Shown here: positions 54,011 to 64,000 of the stretch, in pieces
Layout: each line of letters begins with the position of its first letter
Numbering within the stretch: position 1 is the stretch's first letter
Assembly (NCBI GenBank): GCA_023055425.1
Contig: JALGPY010000010.1
Span: forward strand, 50,714,165-50,778,164
From: Linanthus parryae
Taxonomy: Eukaryota > Streptophyta > Magnoliopsida > Ericales > Polemoniaceae
DNA length: 64,000 nucleotides
Direction: 5' to 3'
Translations under genes and position numbers: made by a program
Notes under the pieces: generated by a model
What the model saw: only the letters and a program-made list of their open reading frames with translations
Databases searched by the model: none
Told to the model about the DNA's origin: nothing

Positions 54011-55287
54011 GTTCTTTTTCCTCATGTTATTGTTTGTGAACTAAAACGAATAAAATTTAAATAGACAATAATATTTCTTTTCCTTTAAATTAACCCAATA
54101 AAAAATCCTCCTATTCTTAAAGGAGGATAGAAGAAAATAAACTTTCATACAATATCTTGATTGAATCATATGTAATGATCAATAAAATAATTTGAATTCG
54201 ATTTGGTTTCTCAGGGGAATTCATTCAAACATGTATGGAAGTGCTTGCAAACTATCTAAGGGAAAGGATAAATGATTCCTAGATGGTCAGTCACATGCAT
54301 TCAAGTACATTTAGAACTTGTACATAACCTATATGATATACACAAACTCATTAATGATTTAGTTGTATGACGTAAACACCACATAAATTTATCGAGTAAT
54401 AATCAATCTACAATCTAACCGTTCACGGAAGCTGAAAACCGTCTCTTCTTTGATGGACTTTCTTGTACTAGTAAATAGCATGTGCTTTACACGTGGGAAA
54501 TGAATGCCAGTGCTGGAAAGGAATGCATTTACACGGTCGTGCATGACGGTGTTGGAAAGGAATGCCTTTTCCGAGCTATCAAAAAAAATAGCATGTGCTT
54601 TACACGTGGGAAATTTATTTACATAATTCGGGTGATTCAATGTGATTTTCACATCTTACATCTGTATTACTTATAAAAGCACTAAATTATACTATGGTGA
54701 AGACATGTGTCATGGTTATTTGAACTCTCTAACCGGGAAGACATGTATCATGCTTATTTGAACTCTCTAATCAATGGTTATAAGGAAAGTGTAAGTTCCT
54801 TCAAATTAATGTGCAACATGGCATATTAGTAATCACATAACCTCCATCATAAATGTCAACAACTCCTATTTATATGATTAATTTATAAGCTCAATTAATT
54901 AGTAAATTTGATATCACGAGTTACAAAATATTTAATACTCCACACATGAATGGGGGTGATCCTTACCGAGTAACTATTGATCCTTACAGAGCCCCTTACT
55001 AATTTTATATCTCATATGATCAATTTACCCTTTCATCATTATTATGTCAACATCCACATTTGTTTAGTGGGTTAGTAGTTTCAAGTTCCAAGAACCCACT
55101 CCCTCCAACTAAGTACTAGTATAATTTATTTATTTATTTATTTATTTATTTATGGGTTCGTTCAAGCCAAAAAGAAGAAATAATGAAATTAAGAGAAATT
55201 TTGAAACGACATTTATGTAAGCTTGACAATACATTCTCAAGATAGGAAGGTTAAACTTACGAATTCGGGGTTGAGGACCAGATGGAG
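54011..55287. other. Intergenic with short direct repeats
   Basis: No gene. A 29-bp direct repeat containing TAGCATGTGCTTTACACGTG occurs at 54473-54501 and 54586-54614, and an (ATTT)n tract lies at about 55121-55153. Confidence 0.6.
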
Positions 55288-55440
55288 GCTGTAAGCAAAA
55301 ATGTTTTCTAGGAGACCTTAAGGATAGGATGGAGATTCATGTCCTCAACCATCTCATAAATGCCGACTACAATAACTTCATCACTAAAAATGTCATCTTC
55401 TTCTTGTTACAATATAAGAAAGCAACATTGTATCGGCATA
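55288..55440 (+). pseudogene. Second P450 5' flank shard
   Basis: 'gtaagcaaaaatgttttctaggag' through 'aagaaagcaacattgtatcggcatattgga' matches 30755-30900. It stops before the start codon. Confidence 0.65.
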
Positions 55441-55441
55441 T

Positions 55442-55523
55442 TGGATTTTGTATTATTAGACCAAGCCTAGAGAATGAAGGCCTGGATTTTGTATTATTAG
55501 ACCAAGCCTAAAGAATGAAGGCC
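55442..55523 (+). repeat. Two 41-bp tandem repeats
   Basis: Units 55442-55482 and 55483-55523 ('tggattttgtattattag...atgaaggcc') differ at one base. Confidence 0.9.
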
Positions 55524-55580
55524 CAAAGTCTATAGAGAGCGCAGAAGAATGAAGCCCAAAGCCGAATAATTCGGCGCTAA

Positions 55581-55969
55581 GTGAACGTTTGGGAACCACG
55601 ATTTTAAGCAACTTTGAGTAAAATCGGTCCATTTAATTTAATTATGTTTGTTATTCCACAAAATTTTAATCCAAAAATCTGAAAATTCAGATAATCTCAG
55701 TGCAATTGTAAAATCTCCAAAAAAGGGGATCATGCGGATGAAAATCTCAGAAAAAACAATTTCAAAGTGTTTTTGACATTAGCATGATCATAGTTCTTTT
55801 ATAAGTTGGTACATTCAAGAAATTGACGGCATAGCTCTTAATTTTTTTTTAATGGATCAGATTAACAATCTACATGCCAAACGTAATTTGATTTTTAGTT
55901 CAGCTGGATTATTCACCCAGAATTATTTCAGTTGATTTTTCTGATTTTCAGCTGATACCAAACAGAGCC
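55581..55969. mobile_element. Tourist-like MITE, 389 bp
   Basis: Left end GTGAACGTTTGGGA and reversed right end GGCTCTGTTTGGTA form an imperfect inverted repeat around TTTGG; TAA lies on both sides (55578-55580, 55970-55972). This fits PIF/Harbinger MITEs. Confidence 0.6.
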
Positions 55970-56267
55970 TAAAGCCCAAAGACCAATATGCAGCCCAATT
56001 CACTCTCTGTAAGTTTATTTGTACTGAGTCATACCTTGAAGTATAATCTATGCTATTATCAAACACTCGTCTAATCCAACCGTGCAAAATGCGGCCGTTC
56101 TGTATTTATGCCTCCTTTTCTTCCTCATTCAATATATTTGATCCTCTTTCTTCATTTATGTGTTTTGTTTCTCTCTTCACCAAGAGCCTCTTTGGCTCTC
56201 TTCATGGAAATCCGAATCTAGGTTTTCATGGCATCACAGCCTCGTGCTCTCCGCTTTTGATCTTACC

Positions 56268-56489
56268 ATGGCCCAAAACACCACCAATCCGCTCTTTCTT
56301 CCTTCCAATAACAACAATTTGATGCCTTCTACGTTCGATATGACAAAGGTGTTTACTTCTTCAATGAGGACAAAGAATGATCTCTGTTTGATTCTTGTTC
56401 CTAATCAAACAGAGATCAAACATACTTTCCACCGCCGTTCCATTCCAACGCCACCAACGCTCCAACAGACACGAATCGGCATATGCTGA
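56268..56489 (+). pseudogene. Chimeric ORF: copia gag start joined to P450 C-terminus
   Basis: 73 codons. MAQNTTNPLFLPSNNNN resembles a copia Gag N-terminus after the primer site; from FDMTKVFTSSMRTKNDLCLI it is the P450 C-terminus in frame. The same junction exists reversed in the right arm (about 56900-57060), so the fusion preceded the inverted duplication. Not expected to be functional. Confidence 0.6.
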
Positions 56490-56644
56490 GTCAAGATCAG
56501 GCCCTGCTTACCCTCATCAAAGCCACCATAACTCATGAGAGTCTCGCTCATGTTACCGGTCTAAGAATCTACTAAATCTATTTTGTTATCTCTACAGAGA
56601 AGGTATGCTTCCTTGACTTGATCCAATATTCTACATCTGTTTGA

Positions 56645-56820
56645 AATCTATTCGTGATAATCTTGATGTGGCTATGGTTTCTGTTGATGATGAGGGCATG
56701 CTTTTATATACTTTGAATAGATTATCGGATGAATATAATGCTTTCCGCTCTTATATAAGCACTCAATCTGAAACTCTGTCTCTAGAAGAGTTGCATGCAT
56801 TGCTTAAAGCTTGAAGAACA
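56645..56820 (+). pseudogene. Copia gag fragment (UBN2 type)
   Basis: In one frame: RDNLDVAMVSVDDEGMLLYT, LNRLSDEYNAFRSYI and TLSLEELHALLKA, the conserved core of copia Gag, ending in a stop. It lies between the two inverted arms. Confidence 0.8.
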
Positions 56821-57570
56821 TATGTTGGATTCTATAGAACGGCGGTGGAGAGAGCGTTGCAGCTCCCAACAACCAACTCTCTCTCAAATCAATGTTCTTA
56901 AGTTTATTAGGATTGTGAATCAAACAGAGATTATTCTTTCTCCTCACTGAAGCAGCAAACGCCTCTGTCATATTGAACGTAAAAGGGCATCAAATTTTTG
57001 TCATTGGAAATAAGAAACAACGGATTGGTGGTGTTCTGGGCCATGGTAAAATCAAAAGCGGCAAGCATGAGGCTCTGATGCCATGAAAGCCTAGACTAGG
57101 ATTTCATGAAGAGAGCCAAAGAGGCTGTCAGTGAAGAGAGAAACAAAACACATAAATGAAGAGAGATGAGCAAATATATTGAATGAGGAAGAAAAGGAGG
57201 CTTAAATACAACGCTATTGAACGGTCGCATTTTGCACGATTGGATTAGACTAGCGTTTGATAATAGCAGAGAGTGGGATGGGGAGCATAATGGGGCTTTT
57301 ATATGTTCGATTGAAGTTTTTTATCAGTCTTTACAGTTTTTACCAATCTAATGGTTGAAAACGGTCAATTTCAAAACTTGATCAAAAACGAGTCCAGACA
57401 CACGTGTCGTTTCATGTAACGCTTACAAGACTACACCTTCCTTCTCAAGCGGTAAAAGGAGTTGAAAACCAACAACAATCCATGTGACTAAAGACGGTGT
57501 TGTAGCCGAATTTGTAAGAAGTATGGTACGTTGTAAAACTCTGCGTAAGAGACCTAAAAACCTTAACAGG

Positions 57571-57852
57571 TAACATATGTCCTGGGATATCATTTGCTCT
57601 TCCAAACATAGAGCTCCCGTTGGCACAATTATTATACCATTTCGATTGACAAACTCCACGTAGATTATAGCCAGAAGAATTCGAGTGTATAATTTTCACA
57701 CATCAAACATTGGGCTTCCGTTCGCGCAGTCCTTGTACCACTTTGATTGGGAAATTCCAGGTGGAATAAGGAATGAAGAATTTGACATGGCGGATGCCAT
57801 TGGTTTGTTAGTGACGAGACAGAGTCATCTCTTTATGATTTCCATTCATTAG
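57571..57852 (+). pseudogene. P450 exon-2 3' shards, two in tandem
   Basis: First shard: (I)[21 protein letters not shown], from the heme cysteine onward. Second: LPFAQSLYHFDWEIPGGI then EEFDMADAIGLL, to a stop near 57850. Same arrangement as at 52430-52795, pointing to repeated tandem duplication of the exon-2 end. Confidence 0.75.
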
Positions 57853-58851
57853 CATCCTTCTAAGGTAATTCAGGATCACTAGGAGCATCTCTGATGATCA
57901 TGATCCTATCATTTCAGAACATTTTATCATTTTAAGTAAATAATTTAAGTATTGCGTTAGCACGTCAGATTACCTAGAGGCATTTTGTTCTGTTTATAAC
58001 AAGGAATGCTCTCTCTTTCATTATTTTGATCCTGAGAATAACACACGAGATACACTATTTCGCGAGAAAACTTAACCATTTCTTATCATTTCTTTTCTCA
58101 TATAAAAAAAGTTTTCTTATCACTGCTTTCCTCACATTTTTTCTCAAACATAGTGTTAAGGAATAGCAACTAAATACAGAAACATAAAACTGTCTGGTAT
58201 GAGGTAATATACCGAAGAAGTAATGAAGGAAGCTAATCTATTAAATAAAATGTGTTGTTCAGTATTCAGAGGGTTAGGTTCTCATTCATGCCTTATAGTC
58301 ACTGATATAATAATAATAATCTCACCGTTACGAATGAGCAACACATATTGAAAGAACAAGGAAACAACACATGAATAGACGAGGGGGGCAGAGGACGTAC
58401 CAGAGAGAGAGAGAGAGATGAGCGGCTTAAGAGGTGATCGGAGAGAGATGATGATGTAGAGGTGATCTGAGTTGATGATGAGCCCCAAATTTACAGACTT
58501 GTCACCACCGAGCTGAGCTAGGGTTTTACACCTCCGGCCGGTCACATCGGCTTTACCCTAGCCTCGGAACTCCCCCCAATTACGGAAGCCTCTTGATGAG
58601 ATCCGTCTCATATGCAATGATTTCGGTGTAGGTACCTGGAAAACCCTGTTTATTAGTATTTAAATGACGTCGTATGAAGTGTTGACTTCAGTTTTGGGTA
58701 ACAAACACATAATTAATCAAAAATTAATAAAAAACTAAAGCAATTCTACGCTCTCACAACTCGCAAACTTTCTCTGCACTCTTTCTCTCCCTCTGCAAGT
58801 CTTTGCAACTCTATGCAACGGCTTCTTCATTGTCTTCTTCCATGTTGGTCA
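57853..58851. other. Intergenic, no gene called
   Basis: A GA-rich run (about 58402-58450) and a GC-richer patch (about 58500-58580) look like a plant gene leader on the minus strand, but the 87-codon minus frame 58545-58282 is not recognisable. Confidence 0.4.
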
Positions 58852-59197
58852 TGTTATAATGTGGGGGTATTCGAACAAGAACGATGAAACGAAAGTAATC
58901 AAGAACGAGCAACATAAATTTAACGCGGTTCACTAACGAATCCGCCAGCTATCTGCGCGGCCAAAACCCGATGATTTATTGAAAAGAGAAACTCGATTAC
59001 AATACACGCCGTGGCCACAACAGTTATGCCACCCCCCCCCCCTAAACCACCCACCCGACACACGCAACAGAAGCACTCAAAGCACTAACTCTCAATATAC
59101 CCGTATGTGTGTGTTGTGTGTGTTACTAAACAAGCATGTGCCTTAATATAGGCTACATGGTGGTGATACTAACGGGCCTGGCTTACTGACTTCGACA
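58852..59197 (-). repeat. Copia-type LTR, minus strand
   Basis: About 346 bp, TGTTATAATG...TTCGACA on the given strand, followed by a reversed purine tract ('cgcctcaaccttg', i.e. CAAGGTTGAGGCG). Its layout ('gcggttcactaacgaatccgcc', 'tttattgaaaagag') resembles the LTR at 39586-39903. It would be a 3' LTR whose element continued to the right; no coding sequence follows. Confidence 0.5.
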
Positions 59198-59564
59198 ATT
59201 CACGCCTCAACCTTGTCGCCTTTGACTGCAACTCAAACCCAACAGGCCACCTGAGCTTCGTCCTCCGGTGCCATTCCTCACCCCACTGTCCCCACCGCCA
59301 CTAAGCAAGTCCAGAATCAACAAATTGCACCATTACCGCTGACAATGAGAAGGTGAAATCTCAACTTGAAGTTGAATCAACTGAAAGGGGAAGATGAACC
59401 ATATCTCAGATCTGTGAATCAGACGAGTGAACTCGTCTGCTTTGTGGATGTGGCAAGTAGACTCGTCTGGACACCCGTCCGGTTTGGAATGGGACTGGTA
59501 TTCCCGACAAGCAAGTATTCGGACACTCTTTTGAACTAGACGAGTGAGCCAACAAATTTCTCGT
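59198..59564. other. Probable copia remnant, no gene
   Basis: CA-rich text followed by 'agacgag/gactcgtct' motifs repeated several times (about 59430-59550). No readable protein. Confidence 0.35.
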
Positions 59565-61003
59565 TGACATGTCTCAAGCGCAAGTGTACGGCTGTCGCAT
59601 GCAGTAATAATATGATAAGAGGGTTGTCGTATCCGAAGAGACTTATCGTAAATTAATTATTGTTTATAATCTTTTGTGGCAAATCTTTGAGTTTGTTTTG
59701 TAAACACTACGAATTTAAAAGGCAATATAAATTAATTAATCGATTGAATGATCACACGATTAATGAGGTGAGGTTACGAATATGAGACAAATATCGGGAT
59801 ATGTCTTGATCACTAGGGTACTACCGTTAACATTACGTTCAAGCAACATTGACGATGGATTTAGTGCCAAAACGAGCCATAGTGTTTTATCGAGTCACGA
59901 AATAAAATCCCGTGTCTAAGTGCACGTAAAGTCAGTCACCTAATTAACGTTACCCTAAATATGCATTACGGTCTTTTAATATACTGATGTTCTTAGTTAA
60001 CTAGGTCGATTCCTCTAACCTAGATGTGACCAAGTGCAAGAATCACTTTTCCGGCTACCAATTACCGAGTCACCAACTAATCAATAACTAGAATCTCCCA
60101 ATCGTGACGTCAAACGGTAAAGAAATAGCATAAATTCTAGCATAACACAAAAAGATCATCGTAGTTAAGTTAAAAACATGAGGCAAGATCCATAATCCGC
60201 CGAAATGGCGTAAACCTTACCTATTGTAGAGAAGTCCCAATAATAAACTTAGCTAGACATGCTCATGATCATCATAACAACATTTAAAATGATCATGAAC
60301 AAAAAATAAAGAGAATAATAGAAGAAGAAATCAAACGAGTAGTCTCCAGTCTCCAAGAAAAGCTCCAAGTTCTCAAACTCTGAGTCTCGTACGTATTCTA
60401 TAGCTAAATCCCATACTAAATTGTTTTTATATGTTTAAGAAACATTCTGATGCAAAGAACTTTACAAAGATTTCGTTTAAACCCCAAACTTGCGTTGCTG
60501 GTAGCACCCTATCATACGATTGGCCTCGAGCAGTCGTACGACCGGCTGAGGCAATTGTACAATCATCTGAGAACTGCTCCACGATTGGCTTTTGGCAAAA
60601 TCCTGATTTTTTAAGGGACCGCAGTCGTATGCCCGGAGGTAGCCAATCGTACGTTTGGCTCTGTTGCTCCTGCTATTTTCTCCATTGTTCTTCCTTCTTT
60701 TGAGCTCCCCTTCTCTCGTCTTAACTCAGAGCAATGTCCTTGAGTCCTCAAATATTATGAAGTTCTCTCCCACTCCAAATGCACTTCTTCGAGCTCCCAG
60801 TTCCTTAAATTCACAAGACGAAAACGTACAATAAGATCTAAAGTGACAAATATAGCTCAAAATCACGCGAAAACGCCCAGACTACACATCTTCGTACAAG
60901 AACTCGAACATGCTATCTTTTCATCACATTGGCCATATCATGTAAATGCTTCAAAAATCACGCAAAATAGCTAGTGGTGAAACAAAATAGAATATAGTTA
61001 TCA
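59565..61003 (-). repeat. Athila-type LTR, minus strand, about 1.44 kb
   Basis: On the minus strand it starts TGATAACTATATTC and ends GAGACATGTCA, the same terminal style as the other Athila-type LTRs here, and shares the block '..gacaaccct..cgataagtgtac' in related form (reversed 'caagtgtacggctgtcgcatgcagtaata'). The purine tract GGGTGTTTGATAACT-type (reversed 'aaacacccccaaac' at 61004-61016) shows it is the 3' LTR of an element lying to the right. An array of 'gattggc/gcagtcgta' motifs occurs at about 60515-60660. Confidence 0.7.
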
Positions 61004-61423
61004 AACACCCCCAAACATACCATTTGCGCATCCAGGGCTACAATCCAAATCCGACCATAACTTCTATCCATACTTTTTTAATACCGAGACACTTGCATAC
61101 TTTCGTACCACTGTTTCATACAAACCATGGCTAGCCAACTCAAATTAAGACATGACTCAACAGTGCAACAATGAAAATGCAAGCTACGACTCAATCCTAC
61201 TCAACACATATTTACACACAAAGAAAACTTTATTACTTTATCTTTTTTGGGCGAGATCGGCCAATCTCAATTCCGTCGAAGGGGCATGTCATCAAGATCT
61301 TAGTTCTCTCGAATAGCAAAACACGCAACGGAAAGATGTGCAAACCGACGAAGACTTACTCTTATTAAACTTGAAACCCCCATGGAGAGCATATAGACTT
61401 TAATGTATCTCTCTAAAGATGAC
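61004..61423 (-). other. Internal remnant of the minus-strand Athila-type element
   Basis: Begins with the reversed purine tract. No protein-coding remnant seen; the 65-codon frame at 61171-61368 is not convincing. Confidence 0.4.
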
Positions 61424-63570
61424 TGTTCGACAAAATCCCAAGTATAGGATATCGTCTCAAGTAATAATCCGGTAAGTCCGGAGTCGAGTCCACAAGGAGA
61501 GGAGGGTTAGACAATGACTTACTAAACTAGCAATAGAAGAAACTAAGCTACTAACTAGAGAAAGTAATGTAAATTCTCGTAGGCTTTTTAGCTAGCCAAG
61601 CTATCAAATCCACCAAAACTAATTGATGGAGCGAGTTGAGATTTGAGAATTTAAATAACAAAGTAAACAACTACTAAAACTACGATTCAAGAAAGTAGTG
61701 AAATAACAAGTAATGAGGGGCTAGGGATCATCGGTTTCTCTAGTGACCAATCCCCCTATTATATTCAAGCCCGGTTCTCATATCACATGTAGAATTCCAC
61801 AAGACAAGTGCCTCAAGAATCGATTGCTCATTGCAATCCAACTTGCCACAAATGAAGTGCCTAACTCTAACACACGATAATTAAGCACTAAAAAAGCGAT
61901 TCAAATGAGATTTTCTAAATATCAAGTGCCTCAAGCATCAAACATATGTAAACACACATAGGTGTTTCCACTTCAAAGATCAAGCCACAAATGAGATTCC
62001 TAAATTCTCACTCAAATCACCTAACTAGTACTCAATTTCTCAAAGTTAGGATTGACGAGTCACTTCAACGCAAGAGAAATTCTGAATCAAGCATGTCAAG
62101 AACATTCGCACATCTACCTATTCAATGCATCAAATACTCCAACATGAGAATTTCAAGTATTAAACTACGTATTGAAGCTACTCAATTCAACCCATTCATC
62201 CTTGAAGTCCAACTTGAATCAATAAGAGGATTAGGGCACTAGATAGTCCCAAATCACCCAAGCAAGTTAACTAGCTAAACATGATAGATTCAAGAGTAAT
62301 AAAGAAAAATGATATTTTCATAGCCAACACTTGAATCAACCAATTGTTTTCACCAATTCAACCCCAATACTTGATTCAACTACACAAAACAAGCTACAAA
62401 TTCCAAACCAAGCTACAAACTAATGAGAAACATGTGAAACTAAGCTGCTGCTGCTGAAACAGAGCATGAACAGAGAAGAAGAACAGCAGCAGCAATCACA
62501 TAACCAACCCAGAGCTCACTCAAGAACAGAGCACTGTAACCTCAACAAAACAACCCAGAAATCGGGCTGAGAATGATGCTCCTCTCTCCCTCTCTTCCTC
62601 TTTCTACGTTCTAGCTCAATAACTACCCGAATCTGGGCGAAATTGGATGGAGACAGAGAGGAGAAACAGAGACCCAAGAACAGAGTACTGCGTAGAGCCG
62701 ACGGGTCTGGACCAGAGCTTCAAATTTCTTCATCTTCGGTTTATATAGGCGATGGGGGAGGGTTTCGTAGCCTCCAAGAGATCATCCCCACCGTTAAATT
62801 CATCCCAAGACCTCTGAATCGTTGATTTGTAGAGCTCATGAACCCTAGGTTTGATTTAGGGCTTTTCGTTTGGGTTGTTCTTGGGCCGAATTGAGCAGTG
62901 GTTGAGGAAGAGGATTGGACAAGGAGAAGATTGGGACCGGTTTCACGCGATTTGGTGGCGATTTGGGGTGGTTTGGGTCAGCTCTAGTTCGCCGAAGCTT
63001 CTTCCATGGCTTCCCTCTGGTTCGTCTCTCACGTCGGGGAGAGAGAAGAGTGAAGACGACGCGTCTTCACAGCTGTTTTGGCGAATAAACAATTCGGCCC
63101 CCTCTATTTTGATGTAATATTTTAAAATACCCCCGCCCTTCTTTCAAAACATTTAGAAAATAGCAAGAACACCCCAACTCCGTTAAGAACCCTGCATAAC
63201 AGCCCTTAAAACATTTATAAATCCACACTTTAGCCCCAATTCCGTTAAGTTCTTCTCTATTTTGCCCTCCACTTCAACCTTTGACTCTTATTTTGATCTC
63301 TTTTCTTCTAAATCTTTAATAACGACCCCATATTCTTCTCTTGTCTTCTCAAATAGGTCTTCAAATCTTCACTAATCTTCCAATAAAGCGCTCTAAGTGT
63401 CTTTAATTCATCGTTTGGCCCTCCTAGGCTAGTCTCTTGCATTCCAAATCACGATTTTACCTACAAAATAAGAGAAAACAACCAAAGCTACGAAAACAAG
63501 CATACGTCTAGAAAGAGAGATAAAATAACTAAATTACACATATTAGCAAGTTATGAAGAGTTCATTAACA
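61424..63570 (-). repeat. LTR-like region, minus strand, boundaries unresolved
   Basis: The left edge 'tgttcgacaaaatcccaagtatagga' is typical of the 3' end of Ty3-type LTRs in reverse. The stretch has the plant LTR layout of an AT-rich body, a GA-rich leader (about 62570-62700) and a GC-richer middle (about 62850-63070). A candidate right edge is CATTAACA at 63570. No primer site or TSD was found, and the short ORFs within (61991-62242, 62643-62825, 62875-63117) do not resemble known proteins. Confidence 0.4.
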
Positions 63571-64000
63571 TACTAAAACATGCAATTTTATTTCGTTAAC
63601 AATGACTAACCATTCATGTGTGCCAATAAAAGTCAGAGACGTCTTACCCTAGCCTAGTGCACCATCTGAGCTTTTATATCTAAATGGGTTATATTTGATG
63701 AAGGCTTAGGGACGATAGGATAGGCTTTTTAGAAGAACAGTCCTACTTGTCGACAATTCTCACCAAACATATTCTAACACTCCCTCACCACGATGAATGA
63801 ATACCAAACTCAAGCCTCACAACTCCGTCCCTCGATTCCCTCGCCACCGGTGTAACACCGTTCTCATGGCCACAAACGTGAAGAAGTATAAGTATCCAAA
63901 GTTACTACGTGGACTTTTATTGAAATAAAAATCAAAACTAATAATTAACAAGCACCATTTATTCAATGTCACTTCTCTTTTTTAATTTTTTTCTCCTCTT
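63571..64000. other. Window end, nothing recognised
   Basis: AT-rich sequence without a credible gene or terminal repeat. It runs out of the window. Confidence 0.4.

Larger units (their letters stand above)
56051..57270. repeat. Inverted pair of copia 5' ends fused to a P450 tail
   Basis: Left arm about 56051-56440 and right arm about 56830-57270 are diverged reverse complements. Each contains a short LTR-like end, a copia primer site (56229-56241; perfect TGGCATCAGAGCC on the minus strand at 57071-57083), a gag-like start (MAQNTTNPLF) and P450 C-terminal text. The right arm also carries a fragment linking to the gag piece in the centre. No target duplication was found. Confidence 0.75.

Noticed and set aside
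58282..58545. 87-aa minus-strand ORF as a gene start
   Set aside because: Leader-like composition but no domain and no downstream exon could be identified.
62643..63117. Possible host gene on the plus strand
   Set aside because: Two short frames in an LTR-like region with no motif; composition resembles an LTR leader read backwards.

Overview
This is a repeat-dense piece of plant nuclear DNA, most likely from a eudicot. The signs are tRNA-primed LTR retrotransposons with plant-type primer sites, a BARE/Angela-like Ty1/copia element, plant LINEs with RNase H tails, many MITEs, an intronless plant serine acetyltransferase gene and a local family of CYP71D-like cytochrome P450s. There is no sign of bacterial, organellar or viral-genome organisation, and I saw no tRNA, rRNA or CRISPR locus. 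Only two host genes look intact: serine acetyltransferase (28404-29423, +) and one two-exon CYP71-clan P450 (36225-38392, +).

Layout. 1-19.2 kb is a nested stack. A minus-strand Athila-type LTR remnant (1-842 and about 18720-19185) is split by a 7.1-kb LARD-like element with 1613-bp LTRs (993-18719) and no pol gene. The LARD is split by a young Angela-lineage copia (5156-15774, TSD GTTAG). The copia integrase gene is split by a 2108-bp solo LTR (9855-11962, TSD ACCTT) carrying a striking array of paired palindromes upstream of its TATA box. 19.2-27 kb holds TRIM-like fragments, a decayed minus-strand LINE broken by a reversed Angela-like LTR, a hAT-type non-autonomous element and a second 5'-truncated LINE with a 12-bp TSD.

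27.9-30.4 kb holds serine acetyltransferase, preceded by three 70-bp tandem repeats and followed by a complete 599-bp TRIM with perfect TSDs. 30.8-39.5 kb holds a frameshifted P450 pseudogene and then the intact P450 gene, which has a Tourist-like MITE in its intron and appears to have lost its ancestral stop codon. 39.6-47.0 kb is an old minus-strand copia (TSD AAGCT) containing a Stowaway-like element and a LINE, and that LINE itself contains a GC-rich Mutator-type element.

47.0-58 kb is a graveyard of P450 copies: a roughly 1-kb-arm inverted repeat centred on P450 exon 1, a pseudogene with an inverted middle, several 5' and 3' shards, and an inverted pair of copia heads fused to a P450 tail. 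58.8-64 kb holds minus-strand LTRs of copia and Athila type.

How it fits together. The two intact genes have no shown functional link: one makes O-acetylserine for cysteine synthesis, the other is a specialised-metabolism-type monooxygenase. The P450 family has been copied repeatedly in this interval and broken by inversions and transposons. The inverted copies could yield hairpin RNAs that match the surviving paralogue; that is inference and could be tested with small-RNA data. All element boundaries below were read by eye from terminal motifs and target-site duplications.
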